From contig NZ_CP139247.1 of NCBI RefSeq assembly GCF_034087045.1, positions 1,364,001 to 1,428,000 of the forward strand: a stretch of DNA of 64,000 bases, given 5' to 3'. The number at the start of each line of letters is the position of its first letter. Position 1 is the stretch's first letter. The position numbers were made by a program, and so were the translations under genes. Below, in pieces: positions 16,701-26,036 of the stretch. The notes under the pieces are model-generated. The model saw only the letters and a list, made by a program, of their open reading frames with translations. It did no database searches and was not told the origin of the DNA. Source of the DNA: Chitinophaga sancti. Lineage in GTDB: Bacteria; Bacteroidota; Bacteroidia; Chitinophagales; Chitinophagaceae.

Positions 16701-18644
16701 TTAGTTATTTGTATCTACCCACATGCCGTTTTCCCTGATCAGGTTGATGAGTTCATCAACAGCTACGTCACTGTTCAATCCGCGTTTTACCACTTCTTTA
16801 CCTTTATACAGGGTGATTTTACCAACGCCGCTACCTACATAGCCAAAGTCAGCATCAGCCATTTCGCCGGGGCCATTTACGATACAACCCATAATGGCGA
16901 TCTTCACTCCTTTGAGATGATTGGTTACAGCTCTGATACGTGCAGTTGTTTCCTGCAGATCGAATAGGGTACGACCGCAGGAAGGGCAGGAGATATATTC
17001 AGTTTTAGAAATTCGGGTACGGGTAGCCTGCAGGATACCAAAGGCTACGTTATTCAGCAATGTACGATCTACTGTGTCATCGGCTGTATCTGTTTTCTCC
17101 AGCCATAAGCCATCGCCAAAGCCATCCAGCAGTAAGGCGCCGGTTTCTGTAGCGTAGTGAATCAGGTGTTCATCGTTTGTCTGTTCCGCAGCCAGGCAGC
17201 GAAGTATTACCGGCAGCTGTACATTTTGCTGTATCAGGGTCATGAATGCCCTGCGTATTTCAGGCATTGCATGCTGATTTGATGAATGCAGGCAAAGCAC
17301 TACAGGTTTGCCATTGTTCAATTGCAGGAGCAGTTCTTCTGTCATTTCAACACCGGTATTGATGTCTACAAAGTTTAAAATAGCAGAAGTATTTTTTGCC
17401 TGTAAAAACTCTTCGGCAGAGAAGAGCGGCATGTATTTTTCCTTGTCTTCAGCAGTTTCCCAAAGGGTGTTGGGAACGATCACTTTCAGTGTGCCAGGCA
17501 ATGCAAAGGAAAGTACCTCATGGCAGAACAGGTAGTCTGCTGCTGCATCGGCAATATTCCATTTGTCAGTATCTGCATCGTAATTATATCCGATGCCCTT
17601 CAGGTTTTCAGGTGTGATATTATTGACTGCGCTCAGGTCAGCTACTACTACCGGTACCTGCTTGCCACCTACATTATTGAAGGCGACAGATTCACGGCGT
17701 TTGTAATTGAAAGGAGAGTAAGGCACCTGCTCAACCGGAGGAATGGGGGCATGTTGCTGACGGTTAGCATAGCGCTTTATCAGGTCGCGGCATACAGGCA
17801 GTTCGAATTCCGGATCTTCTGTGAGAGAGACACGAATTGTATCGCCGATACCATCTTCCAGCAGGGTGCCGATACCAACGGCCGATTTGATACGGCCATC
17901 TTCACCATCACCAGCTTCCGTTACACCGAGGTGCAGTGGATAGCAATGACCAAGTTCATCCTGCATGGTTTGAATGAGCAGGCGGTAAGCCTGTACCATT
18001 ACCTGCGGATTGCTGGCCTTCATACTTAGGATGATGTTGCGGTAGCTCAGGTCTTCTGCGATACGGAGAAATTCCATCGCGCTTTCCACCATCCCCATGG
18101 GAGTATCACCATAGCGACTCATGATACGATCGCTGAGGGAACCATGGTTTGTACCGATACGCATAGCGGTACCATATTCTTTACAGATGTTCACCAGAGG
18201 GGTGAATTGTTTGCGAATACGGTCTGTTTCAGCCATGTATTCACTGTCTGTATAGTTGATGGTCTCAAATTTCTTTTTATCTACAAAGTTGCCGGGGTTG
18301 ATACGCACTTTTTCCACAATGCGGGCTGCTACTTCAGCAGCATTGGGAGTGAAGTGGATATCGGCCACAAGGGGGGTATGATAGCCTCTTTTACGCAGTT
18401 CGTTTTTAATGGGCAGCAGGTTTTCTGCTTCTTTTTTGCTGGGCGCAGTGATACGCACCAGTTCGGAGCCCGCTTCGATACAACGAATGGCCTGTTCTAC
18501 AGTAGCCAGGGTATTCATTGTATCTGTAGTCGTCATGGTCTGGATACGCACAGGGTTAAAATTCCCTATCAACAAATCTCCTACCTTAACTTCAAGCGTA
18601 GCCAACCTTTTATACTCCGTCAGTGAATTACAATATAACTGCAT
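16701..18644 (-). CDS. ispG: 4-hydroxy-3-methylbut-2-enyl diphosphate synthase (long type)
   Basis: 647 residues. IspG (GcpE) makes HMBPP from MEcPP in the non-mevalonate isoprenoid pathway, using a [4Fe-4S] cluster. The N-terminal TIM barrel contains VRIQTMTTTDTMNT and RINPGNF; the C-terminal cluster domain has YISCPSCGRTLFDL and IMGCIVNGPGEMADADFGYVG, giving the three cysteine ligands and the catalytic Glu. At ~650 residues it is the long form with an inserted middle domain known from Bacteroidota, chlamydiae and plants. ATG at 18644 (MQLYCNSLTEYKR) is preferred to 18677; a TACCTTTG -7 element lies at 18666-18673 (complement). Confidence 0.94.
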   Translation of the reverse strand: MQLYCNSLTEYKRLATLEVKVGDLLIGNFNPVRIQTMTTTDTMNTLATVEQAIRCIEAGSELVRITAPSKKEAENLLPIKNELRKRGYHTPLVADIHFTPNAAEVAARIVEKVRINPGNFVDKKKFETINYTDSEYMAETDRIRKQFTPLVNICKEYGTAMRIGTNHGSLSDRIMSRYGDTPMGMVESAMEFLRIAEDLSYRNIILSMKASNPQVMVQAYRLLIQTMQDELGHCYPLHLGVTEAGDGEDGRIKSAVGIGTLLEDGIGDTIRVSLTEDPEFELPVCRDLIKRYANRQQHAPIPPVEQVPYSPFNYKRRESVAFNNVGGKQVPVVVADLSAVNNITPENLKGIGYNYDADTDKWNIADAAADYLFCHEVLSFALPGTLKVIVPNTLWETAEDKEKYMPLFSAEEFLQAKNTSAILNFVDINTGVEMTEELLLQLNNGKPVVLCLHSSNQHAMPEIRRAFMTLIQQNVQLPVILRCLAAEQTNDEHLIHYATETGALLLDGFGDGLWLEKTDTADDTVDRTLLNNVAFGILQATRTRISKTEYISCPSCGRTLFDLQETTARIRAVTNHLKGVKIAIMGCIVNGPGEMADADFGYVGSGVGKITLYKGKEVVKRGLNSDVAVDELINLIRENGMWVDTNN

Positions 18645-18700
18645 AGTTCGAAAAAATATCCAGGACAAAGGTAACAAAAAGCATCACGTGGGATGTTAAA

Positions 18701-19495
18701 TCACCAATCCTTATCAACTGGCACAATCTGTCCTTTGGCTTTTTTCATTTTGTCCTGCAGTTTCTTCTCCTCCTGACCTAAAGCCTGCAGGTATCGTTCT
18801 GCTTCCTGCTTGTCCAGTTTGCTGGGTTGCGGTTGCGGTTTTTCATCCTGCTGATCTTTATTCTGGTCTTTGTTCTGATCTTTTTTGTCTTTATTCTGCT
18901 GGTCTTTATTATCCTTGTTCTGTTGATCTTTGTTCTGCTCCTTTTTATCCTGGCTATCCTTATTGTCTTTGTTCTGATCTTTCTTGTCTTGTTTCTTGTC
19001 CTTGTTTTGCTGGTCTTTGTTATTCTTGTTATCGCCGCCGCCCTGGTTTTGTTTTTTCAGCATGGCCTGGGCATAGGCAAGGTTGTAACGCGCCTGTTCA
19101 TCGGACGGGTTCATCTTCAGGGCTTCTTTATAAGCCTTAATGCTTTCTTCCCATTTCTTTCCTTCCATAAAGGTGTTCCCGATGTTGTAGCTGGCATCCG
19201 CTTTCTGTGCTTTGTTTGGCGCCATCTTGAAGCTGTTCAGGTATTGAGCGCGGGCATCGTCGTAGCGTTTTTGCTCGTACATGGAGTTACCCAGGTTATA
19301 CCTGCCTTCAACAGATGCCTGGTTTACATCCAGGGCTTTCTTATAGTTGGCTTCAGCATCGGTATATTGCTTTTTTTCATACAGTTCATTGCCTTTACGG
19401 ATGTACTTATTACCATTCTGAGCGAAGGAATAGCTACAAATGCAGAGGAACATGCCAGTCAGCAACAGGTGATATGTCAGGTTATTTTTTCTCAT
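18701..19495 (-). CDS. BatC-like tetratricopeptide repeat protein
   Basis: 264 residues. A signal peptide (to SYSFA, ~25) is followed by three to four TPR units (~28-150, e.g. GNELYEKKQYTDAEANYKKA and GRYNLGNSMYEQKRYDDARA) and a 90-residue Gln/Asn/Lys/Asp-rich linker (DQQNKDKKDQNKD-type). It ends EKKLQDKMKKAKGQIVPVDKDW. This is the layout of BatC from Bacteroides aerotolerance loci, which interact with VWA proteins in the envelope. It overlaps the upstream VWA gene by 4 bp (ATGA) and is translationally coupled. Confidence 0.8.
   Translation of the reverse strand: MRKNNLTYHLLLTGMFLCICSYSFAQNGNKYIRKGNELYEKKQYTDAEANYKKALDVNQASVEGRYNLGNSMYEQKRYDDARAQYLNSFKMAPNKAQKADASYNIGNTFMEGKKWEESIKAYKEALKMNPSDEQARYNLAYAQAMLKKQNQGGGDNKNNKDQQNKDKKQDKKDQNKDNKDSQDKKEQNKDQQNKDNKDQQNKDKKDQNKDQNKDQQDEKPQPQPSKLDKQEAERYLQALGQEEKKLQDKMKKAKGQIVPVDKDW
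18840..19025. repeat. Low-complexity DNA coding for the Q/N/K/D linker
   Basis: Degenerate short repeats of a ctgatctttattctg / ttgttctgatcttt type encode the QNKDQQNKDKK linker of the TPR protein. The region is prone to length change by slippage. Confidence 0.6.
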
Positions 19496-20535
19496 GGTTT
19501 TTCTGTAGCAGTGACAACATTAGCGCGGGTGCTGCGCTTAATTTCCGGAATAAAAAACTCAGCTACCAGCAGTATTAAGCTAATAACGAGAAAATATTGG
19601 AAATAGCTGTTGTAGTCTGTAAAAATATTCTCTCCGAACTCTTTCTGTTCCATGCTATCTATTCTATGGATCAGTGAATTCACTACCTCTTCAGTATTAT
19701 TATCCAGGTGTTCGTATATGCCTTTACCTGCGGCAGCGATGCGTTTCAGCTCCTCTTCATTCAGTTTGGAGATAACGGTATTGCCATCTTTATCTTTTTT
19801 GTACGTGCCGGTTTCAGGATCGGGTAATGGAGATCCGGTAGTAGAACCAATGCCAATAGTATTGATTACCACACCTGCATCGAAAGCTGCATTTGCTTTA
19901 GAAACAGCGGCTTCGTCATGATCTTCCCCATCGGAGATAATGATGAGTGATTTGTGTTTACGTTCCTTTTTATTAAAGGCGTCATCACTTACCTGAATAG
20001 CCTGACCGATAGCGGTACCCTGGGTAGGGATCATATCCGGACTTACGGTGCTCAGGTACATTTTGGCGGCTGAGTAATCGATGGTCAGGGGCATTTGGAG
20101 GTAAGCATTACCAGCAAATACAACCAGGCCGACGCGGTCGTTATCCAGTTTATCAACCAGTTTGGAAATTAATTGTTTGGCGCGGGTAAGGCGGTCGGGT
20201 TTTACATCACCGGCCAGCATACTCTTACTTACGTCCAGCGCAATGACTACATCCACCCCTTTGCGGGTAATTTTTTCCATTCGACTTCCTTTCTGGATGT
20301 TGGCCAATCCCAAAACGCCGAAGAAGAAGGCCAGGAAAATGAGCAAGAAGCGGAATGCAAAACGCCGGCGGGAGTAGCCGGTAAATAACTTCTCTACCAG
20401 AACAGGGTCACCCAGTTTGCGGATTGAGCTGCGCTTCCACCAGGAGATGCTGATGAATGCCAGTTGCAAAACCAGCAGCAGTGCTAAGGCCCATAAATAT
20501 TCGCTATGCTGAAAACGTAACATCATAGGGATCAA
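19492..20535 (-). CDS. BatA/BatB-like von Willebrand factor A protein
   Basis: 347 residues. Two N-terminal transmembrane helices (~11-30 and ~62-80) flank a BatA-type linker. The VWA domain (~90-290) has an intact metal-ion-dependent adhesion site: DVSKSMLAGD, TQGTAIGQA and ISDGEDHDEA. A C-terminal helix (~312-332) follows. It is the Bat family of membrane-anchored VWA proteins, usually run with a MoxR ATPase. Here only this gene and the TPR gene are together. The first codons contain three possible ATGs (MIPMM). Confidence 0.85.
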   Translation of the reverse strand: MIPMMLRFQHSEYLWALALLLVLQLAFISISWWKRSSIRKLGDPVLVEKLFTGYSRRRFAFRFLLIFLAFFFGVLGLANIQKGSRMEKITRKGVDVVIALDVSKSMLAGDVKPDRLTRAKQLISKLVDKLDNDRVGLVVFAGNAYLQMPLTIDYSAAKMYLSTVSPDMIPTQGTAIGQAIQVSDDAFNKKERKHKSLIIISDGEDHDEAAVSKANAAFDAGVVINTIGIGSTTGSPLPDPETGTYKKDKDGNTVISKLNEEELKRIAAAGKGIYEHLDNNTEEVVNSLIHRIDSMEQKEFGENIFTDYNSYFQYFLVISLILLVAEFFIPEIKRSTRANVVTATEKP

Positions 20536-20672
20536 ATATAATTTTTTTAGTACGTTTTACACTATTAGGAGGTAAGGATTTAGGAGATTTTTAACGTAGA
20601 CAGGGAATAAGGGAAGATAGTTGACGAAGGCAAATAGTTGATTGACAGAGTCAAATGATTTTTTTAGGTATA

Positions 20673-20700
20673 AAAAAGGCCGTTTTTAGCGGCCCTTTTC
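20673..20700 (-). terminator. Terminator of the class D beta-lactamase gene
   Basis: Stem aaaaggccg/cggccctttt with loop tttttag; on the minus strand it ends in a T-run (20673-20678). Confidence 0.6.
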
Positions 20701-20708
20701 ATAATTAT

Positions 20709-21521
20709 TTATTTGTGTCCTTCCATATAACCGGCATCCTGGAGAATACTTTTTGTGATATTCATTCTCACTTTTTCCATGTCAATGTTCGAATTATCTG
20801 TTTCGAGATTGAGTGTAAAGAAGGCAGGATGTCCGTTTTCTTCGATCCAGCCTACCATCCAGCCAATTTGTTTTTTGCCTTCCTGGCCCCAGCCGGTTTT
20901 GTAGCTCAGTTCGTACTTAGGTGTTTTTTCCATCAGCATCACAGCACGTGTCCATTGCATGGTCAGCTTATGAAAAGGCAGCTCGTCGAAGTACAGTTTC
21001 TTTACAAAGCCCAGTTCCTCATCGGGGGAAATGCGGAGGCTATTGTCCAGCCAGAAGGTGTCAATACGGCTTATTTTCATATTGCCATATTTTACGGTAT
21101 CCAGCCAGTGTTGCATCACAGGTTGGGTAATACGGCGGGCCACTTCCTGAAAGTAAGGAACAGCTGATAGGTGGAAAGCCTGTTGCAGGCTCAGGTCACG
21201 GTCCCATACAGAATCAGCGCCTTCGTGGCGTACGCCATTCCAGGGAATGACAGTAGCAGTATCCTTGATAGCACCGGTTTCCAGGCCTACGAGGGTATTG
21301 AAGATCTTGAAGGTGGAAGCCGGCAGGAAGCGTTCTTTAGCGCGGTCGATATTGTATACTTTAAAAGAGCCTTGTCCGTTGTCAAACAACATAAAGGTGC
21401 CTTCTACCTTATTATCGGTAAAGTACTTTTCCCATTCTTTCTGAATATGTACGTTGTTCGGTGCGCAGGCATTCACCAGGATCGCCATCAGCAGTAGCAG
21501 CCAAGCGGTTTGTTTCATCAT
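20709..21521 (-). CDS. Class D (OXA-type) beta-lactamase, lipoprotein form
   Basis: 270 residues. The active-site set of class D serine beta-lactamases is complete: PASTFKIFN (nucleophile Ser and carboxylated Lys), SAVPYFQ (SxV), KYGNMKIS (YGN), YKTGWG (KTG) and the following WMVGWIE. The N-terminus (MMKQTAWLLLLMAILVNAC) ends in a lipobox, so it is likely anchored in the envelope. I chose the ATG at 21521 because a TACTTTTG -7 element (complement of 21540-21547) covers the earlier ATG at 21542. It is a single gene between kbl and the Bat pair. Substrate range cannot be predicted. Confidence 0.9.
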   Translation of the reverse strand: MMKQTAWLLLLMAILVNACAPNNVHIQKEWEKYFTDNKVEGTFMLFDNGQGSFKVYNIDRAKERFLPASTFKIFNTLVGLETGAIKDTATVIPWNGVRHEGADSVWDRDLSLQQAFHLSAVPYFQEVARRITQPVMQHWLDTVKYGNMKISRIDTFWLDNSLRISPDEELGFVKKLYFDELPFHKLTMQWTRAVMLMEKTPKYELSYKTGWGQEGKKQIGWMVGWIEENGHPAFFTLNLETDNSNIDMEKVRMNITKSILQDAGYMEGHK

Positions 21522-21560
21522 AGCAACATTTTGATCCTGCAAAAGTAATATATAAAAGGT

Positions 21561-21590
21561 AGAAGCCCACCTGAGGGGCGGGCTTCTGAA
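21561..21590 (-). terminator. Terminator of kbl
   Basis: Stem agaagccc (21561-21568) with gggcttct (21580-21587), just after the kbl stop on the minus strand. Confidence 0.55.
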
Positions 21591-22778
21591 TTATTTAATC
21601 ACACCTAATTCCTTTCCTACCTTGGTGAAGGCGGCAATTGCCTTGTCCAGGTGGGCTTGTTCGTGTGCGGCACTGAGCTGGACGCGGATACGTGCCTGCC
21701 CTTTTGCCACTACCGGGAAGAAGAAGCCGATGACATAGATGCCTTCTTTTAGCAGTTTTTCGGCAAACTGCTGGCTGAGTACGGCATCATACAACATTAC
21801 AGGTACGATTGGGTGATCGCCTGGGCGGATGTCGAAACCGGCCTCTGTCATTTTGGTGCGGAAGTATTTGGTGTTGTATTCCAGTTTATCACGGAGTTCG
21901 GTTGTAGAACTCAGCATATCCAGTACGGCGATGGAAGCGCCTACGATGCTGGGAGCAACGGAGTTGGAGAAGAGGTATGGACGGCTACGCTGACGGAGCA
22001 TGTCGATGATCTCTTTTTTACCGCTAGTGAAACCACCGGAGGCACCACCCAATGCTTTACCAAGGGTACCAGTGATGATATCGATACGGCCCATTACATT
22101 TCTGTATTCGTGGGTACCGCGGCCGGTTTTGCCCAGGAAGCCGGAAGAGTGGCTTTCGTCGATCATCACGATGGCATCATATTTATCTGCCAGGTCACAG
22201 ATCTTATCGAGCTGGGCAATGGTGCCGTCCATGCTGAAAGAGCCATCTGTGACAATGATACGGCTGCGAAGGCCGGCAGTTTCCTGTAGTTTAGCCTCGA
22301 GGTCAGCCATATTATTATGTTCATAGCGGTAACGCTGTGCTTTACACAGACGAACGCCATCTATAATAGAAGCGTGGTTGAGGGCGTCGGAGATGATAGC
22401 ATCCTGCTCGTTGAACAGGGGTTCGAATACACCACCGTTAGCATCAAAAGCTGCAACGTATAAGATAGTTTCTTCTGTACCAAGGAATTGTGCGAGTTTT
22501 TGCTCTAATTCCCGATGAATATCCTGGGTGCCACATATAAAGCGCACGCTGCTCATTCCATATCCATGTGTATCGATCGCATCTTTTGCAGCCTGTACCA
22601 CCCGGGGGTTACTGGAAAGGCCGAGGTAGTTATTGGCGCAAAAGTTGAGGACAATATTGCCACCTACCTGGATTTCTGCACCTTGTTCAGAGGTGATGAT
22701 CCTTTCGTTTTTAAAAAGGCCAGCAGTTTGGATCTCATTTAGTTCCTCCTGCAGGCGGGCAATGAATTTTTCGTTCAT
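21591..22778 (-). CDS. kbl: Glycine C-acetyltransferase (2-amino-3-ketobutyrate CoA ligase)
   Basis: 395 residues, family length ~398. This PLP enzyme of the alpha-oxoamine synthase family cleaves 2-amino-3-ketobutyrate with CoA to glycine and acetyl-CoA in threonine breakdown. Signatures are [61 protein letters not shown] and [14 protein letters not shown] with the PLP lysine. Related serine palmitoyltransferases share the fold, but the SVRFICGTQ motif fits Kbl. ATG at 22778 (MNEKFIARL) is chosen. No threonine dehydrogenase gene is adjacent. Confidence 0.9.
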   Translation of the reverse strand: MNEKFIARLQEELNEIQTAGLFKNERIITSEQGAEIQVGGNIVLNFCANNYLGLSSNPRVVQAAKDAIDTHGYGMSSVRFICGTQDIHRELEQKLAQFLGTEETILYVAAFDANGGVFEPLFNEQDAIISDALNHASIIDGVRLCKAQRYRYEHNNMADLEAKLQETAGLRSRIIVTDGSFSMDGTIAQLDKICDLADKYDAIVMIDESHSSGFLGKTGRGTHEYRNVMGRIDIITGTLGKALGGASGGFTSGKKEIIDMLRQRSRPYLFSNSVAPSIVGASIAVLDMLSSTTELRDKLEYNTKYFRTKMTEAGFDIRPGDHPIVPVMLYDAVLSQQFAEKLLKEGIYVIGFFFPVVAKGQARIRVQLSAAHEQAHLDKAIAAFTKVGKELGVIK

Positions 22779-23141
22779 AGTAGCAGATTTTGTAACCGGG
22801 TTCAAAGTTATGGCAATAAATGTATTACGATTCGAGGACCTGGGGCGCGAATTCTGGAAGTTCTATAAAAAGTTTGACGGGGCTGTAACATTTGGTTGAT
22901 GCTCTGCGTCATAATAATGTCTGCACCCTGATCCTGTTAACCCAGGAGTAATGATCCGGACTGTATATTTCCGCGCTGTATGTAGTGAAAGATGGCTTAA
23001 GCGCCCGTGGGAATTGCTGCCATCCGGAGAAAGCGGGGAAATATAGCAGAAAATTATGGTACGTAGTTGGGCACGACAAGAGGAAGAGATTGCGTTAAAA
23101 GTAATTGTCGGACATTAGCACTAAAATCCTGCAACACCTGG
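22779..23141. other. Divergent promoter region between kbl and the 23.1 kb sigma operon
   Basis: A TAACTTTG -7 element for kbl lies at 22803-22810 (complement). I see no clear promoter for the sigma gene, no RNA gene and no ORF of note in the remaining ~300 bp. Confidence 0.45.
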
Positions 23142-23627
23142 ATGACGGAAAAGGAGTACAACAAATGCGTGGATCTGTACGCGGATAATCTCTTCCGGTT
23201 TATAGTAAAGAATCTAGACCATACAGAGGATGCGAAGGACGTGGTACAGAATGCGTTTGAAATATTGTGGAAACATTGTATAGATGTGCCTTTTGAAAAG
23301 GCTAAGTCATATCTCTTTACAGTAGCTTACCACAATATGATCGACCATGTCCGTAAGATAAAGCGGATAACCCTGGTAGATGAGTTCAAGGAAGAGACGA
23401 GGATCAGCGGGCAGAAAGTGAATGACGCCAGGAAAGTATTGGAGAAAGCACTGGATAAGCTGACGGATGTACAGCGGTCCCTGATCCTATTAAAGGACTA
23501 TGAGGGATACAGCTACGAAGAGATCGGAGAGATTATGCAGCTAAACCCCTCCCAGGTAAAAGTATACCTGCATAGGGCGAGGTTACATCTGAAGCAGTAT
23601 CTTGGGAAAATTGAAAATGTAATTTGA
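23142..23627 (+). CDS. ECF RNA polymerase sigma factor
   Basis: 161 residues starting MTEKEYNKCVDLYADNLFRF. Region 2 (~10-75) includes DAKDVVQNAFEILWKH and YLFTVAYHNMIDHVRK; region 4 (~100-155) includes LTDVQRSLILLKDYEGYSYE and the HTH EIGEIMQLNPSQVKVYLHRA. It is a standard ECF sigma factor and the first gene of a three-gene cluster with an anti-sigma-like membrane protein and a beta-barrel. The ATG at 23142 is chosen; a longer frame upstream adds unmatched residues. Confidence 0.9.
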   Translation: MTEKEYNKCVDLYADNLFRFIVKNLDHTEDAKDVVQNAFEILWKHCIDVPFEKAKSYLFTVAYHNMIDHVRKIKRITLVDEFKEETRISGQKVNDARKVLEKALDKLTDVQRSLILLKDYEGYSYEEIGEIMQLNPSQVKVYLHRARLHLKQYLGKIENVI

Positions 23628-23653
23628 TTTGATTATTTATTATTTATCAGATT

Positions 23654-24700
23654 TTGGCGATAAATATTGACATATCTAACTATGAGGAGTACCTGCTGAG
23701 TGCCGTGGACGGTGAACTAAATGAGGACGAGCAGGCCGCGCTGGAGGTTTTCCTTCAGCAGCACCCAAAATACAGGCAGGAATTACTCCTGCTGCAATCG
23801 GCGCGTTTAGTACCGGATAACAAAGTGTACTTTGATGGGAAAGAAATGTTGTACAGGCAGTCGGACGCCAACACACTTTCTGCCGGAAACTACGAAGGCT
23901 TATTGCTGGAGTATATAGATAATGAACTCAATAAGGATGATCAACAAAGGGTTGAAGCACTTGCTCAGCAACATCCACACATCAGCCGGGAGTTACACCT
24001 GCTGGAGGCATCCAGGCTGAAACCGGATATGACCGTCAGATTCCCGGATAAGTCAAGGCTTTACAGGAATACGACACATGTACGTGCTATCTGGTGGTGG
24101 GCTGCCGCAGCTGCGATAGTGGCAGGAGTAGCGGTTGTAACCATTCCTCCGCCTTACACGGATAAACATGGAACAGAGCTGGCTGTGCACCAACAGGAAA
24201 AGCAGCAACAGCAGCCAACTGTTTCAACACCTATTCCTCAGCTATCAGTGAAAGAGAAGCAGCCAGTCAATAATAATACGCCGAAGATCGCAGGTACCCA
24301 GCCTGTGGCAGCTCAGCATACAACGCCTATGCCATCAGCTGTTCAACAAGCTCATGCCACACCTGTTACTACCAATCAGGAAGACAGTCATCCGGCTTCT
24401 GTAGCTTTGAACAAGCTGCCTCAGCCTGAAAGCACGACCAGTGAGATTGTGCAGCAGCTGAAAGAACAGAAGGAACAGCAACAAATTGCGAATGCCGGAA
24501 TAACCAATGAAACTGATAAAGCGCCAGTCATTGCAAAAACGGAAAACAATAATAAAGAAGATGCTATGAATACCCGGGTAACTGAAGCTTCCAGGCCCGT
24601 TCAAGGAGAACTTGTTGTGTCAGTGACAATGAGAGGAGATAGTAAAGTATTAAATGGAGTTGCAAACGTAGCGCGATTCTTTGCCAAAAAGAAAAAATAA
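23654..24700 (+). CDS. Putative anti-sigma factor with a duplicated N-terminal domain
   Basis: 348 residues from a TTG start. Two copies of a ~61-residue domain stand at 9-69 and 79-139; both have the order NYE..LL....D.ELN..., QQHP, REL.LL..SRL.PD and LYR. One transmembrane helix follows (~146-164), then a long periplasmic region rich in Gln, Thr and Pro (~170-300) ending RFFAKKKK. The N-terminal unit resembles anti-sigma domains without the zinc HxxxCxxC motif. Position directly after the ECF gene supports an anti-sigma role. No catalytic motif. Confidence 0.65.
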   Translation: MAINIDISNYEEYLLSAVDGELNEDEQAALEVFLQQHPKYRQELLLLQSARLVPDNKVYFDGKEMLYRQSDANTLSAGNYEGLLLEYIDNELNKDDQQRVEALAQQHPHISRELHLLEASRLKPDMTVRFPDKSRLYRNTTHVRAIWWWAAAAAIVAGVAVVTIPPPYTDKHGTELAVHQQEKQQQQPTVSTPIPQLSVKEKQPVNNNTPKIAGTQPVAAQHTTPMPSAVQQAHATPVTTNQEDSHPASVALNKLPQPESTTSEIVQQLKEQKEQQQIANAGITNETDKAPVIAKTENNNKEDAMNTRVTEASRPVQGELVVSVTMRGDSKVLNGVANVARFFAKKKK

Positions 24701-24753
24701 GCAGGCAATGCTGTTGTCAGGACGGCAAATATCTTGATGTAAGAATTATTAAT

Positions 24754-25662
24754 ATGAAGTGTAAAGTATTACGCTGTTTAATTTTATTGCTTTTCATCTG
24801 CGCGGGTGTTCATGCCCAGACAGCCGATACCATCCAGGTGAAAGGATTGATTATTGTACAGGGAAAAGATGCCAAAGGCAAGCGCATCTTTAAAGTGTAT
24901 AATGATACTGCATATGCACGTACTCAACTAAAACGCAATTTACAGACACGTTGGTTCGTTTTGGATCTGGGATATAACAACTATATAGACCGGAGTGATT
25001 ATAACGGGGCGGCTGCGTACGCATTGTATGGTTCACCCAGCGATATATATTTTGATGAGCTGAATAAGTCATACACCTATTCCGCAGCCGGGTTGAATAC
25101 CCTGGCACCCAGAACGGGGAGTTCACCACTCACACCATCAGAGTTTAAGCTGATTGCCGGTAAGTCGGTAAATGTCAATATCTGGTTGTTCCAGCAGCGG
25201 CTGAACATATACAGACATAAGCTGAACCTGATTTATTCGCTGGGGGTAGAAATGAACAACTACCGTTTTGCCCGTAATATTACTTATGTTCCTGGTTACC
25301 CTACTACTATTATGAGGGATACTGTGAGCTTTTCAAAGAATAAGCTGTTTGTAGAATATTTGAGTGTGCCTGTCATGTTGAATTATAACAGCAATCCAAC
25401 CCGCCCTTCACGTGCTTTTAAAATGAGCATGGGGGTTATGGGAGGCTACCTTGTAAAAGCCCGTACAAAGCAGATCAGCAAGGAACGGGGAAAAGTAAAG
25501 AAAGTTGACGATTTTAACCTTAATAAATGGAGACTCAGTATTACCGGAGATGTGGGATATGGTCCTGTTAAGCTGTATGGCAACTTTGCATTGACGCCAT
25601 TACATGATTACGGTCTTGAGCAATACCCATTTTCAGTAGGGTTACGCTTCAATGGTTTTTAA
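24754..25662 (+). CDS. Outer-membrane beta-barrel protein
   Basis: 302 residues. The signal peptide ends at GVHAQ (~21). The rest has alternating hydrophobic strands (WFVLDLGYNNYID, LNLIYSLGVEMNNYRF, LFVEYLSVPVMLNYN, WRLSITGDVGYGPVKLY) and a C-terminal FSVGLRFNGF, typical of the OMP beta-barrel (PF13568-like) proteins coded next to sigma/anti-sigma pairs in Bacteroidota. It lies 53 bp after the anti-sigma gene and is likely its partner or regulated output. Confidence 0.75.
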   Translation: MKCKVLRCLILLLFICAGVHAQTADTIQVKGLIIVQGKDAKGKRIFKVYNDTAYARTQLKRNLQTRWFVLDLGYNNYIDRSDYNGAAAYALYGSPSDIYFDELNKSYTYSAAGLNTLAPRTGSSPLTPSEFKLIAGKSVNVNIWLFQQRLNIYRHKLNLIYSLGVEMNNYRFARNITYVPGYPTTIMRDTVSFSKNKLFVEYLSVPVMLNYNSNPTRPSRAFKMSMGVMGGYLVKARTKQISKERGKVKKVDDFNLNKWRLSITGDVGYGPVKLYGNFALTPLHDYGLEQYPFSVGLRFNGF

Positions 25663-25688
25663 GTACTGAGGATCAAATATGTGTTAGT

Positions 25689-25988
25689 ATGCGCTCATTC
25701 ATTACGTTTATGTTTTGTACCGGGTTTATAATCTGGGCCCACTCATGTGATAAGAGAATAGTAGGAGTGAAAATCTATGGTCATGGGCCAGATTCGAATC
25801 CAGGTCAGGATGGTTTTGCTCAGAAAGAATCACATTCACCTTTACCAATCTTTATTGCAAATGCCGCTAACAGGCATTATGCTGACTCTATTCTGTTGCA
25901 AAAAAAATCTCTACATATTGAGATAGGGCAGGGAGCCCCCCGTCCGTTGCTCACCTTTATACTCCTTTTAACAATTTCCCCCTTGTAG
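25689..25988 (+). CDS. Small hypothetical lipoprotein, possibly not intact
   Basis: 99 residues. The first 20 (MRSFITFMFCTGFIIWAHSC) look like a lipoprotein signal with a cysteine. The remainder matches nothing I know, and the hydrophobic end (LLTFILLLTISPL) looks out of place, as after a frameshift. It sits 26 bp after the beta-barrel gene and could belong to that operon. Codon use does not settle whether it is real. Confidence 0.35.
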   Translation: MRSFITFMFCTGFIIWAHSCDKRIVGVKIYGHGPDSNPGQDGFAQKESHSPLPIFIANAANRHYADSILLQKKSLHIEIGQGAPRPLLTFILLLTISPL

Positions 25989-26036
25989 GAAGTTGAACAT
26001 TACCGTTATATTTGGTTTTTATTCAAAAACCAACAA

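Noticed and set aside
18840..19025. CRISPR-like or satellite array
   Set aside because: The periodic DNA simply encodes the Gln/Asn/Lys/Asp-rich linker of the TPR protein; there are no spacers.
25790..25815. T-loop-like gattcgaatcc in the 25.7 kb ORF
   Set aside because: The flanking bases cannot form a 5-bp T-stem and no other tRNA arm is near.
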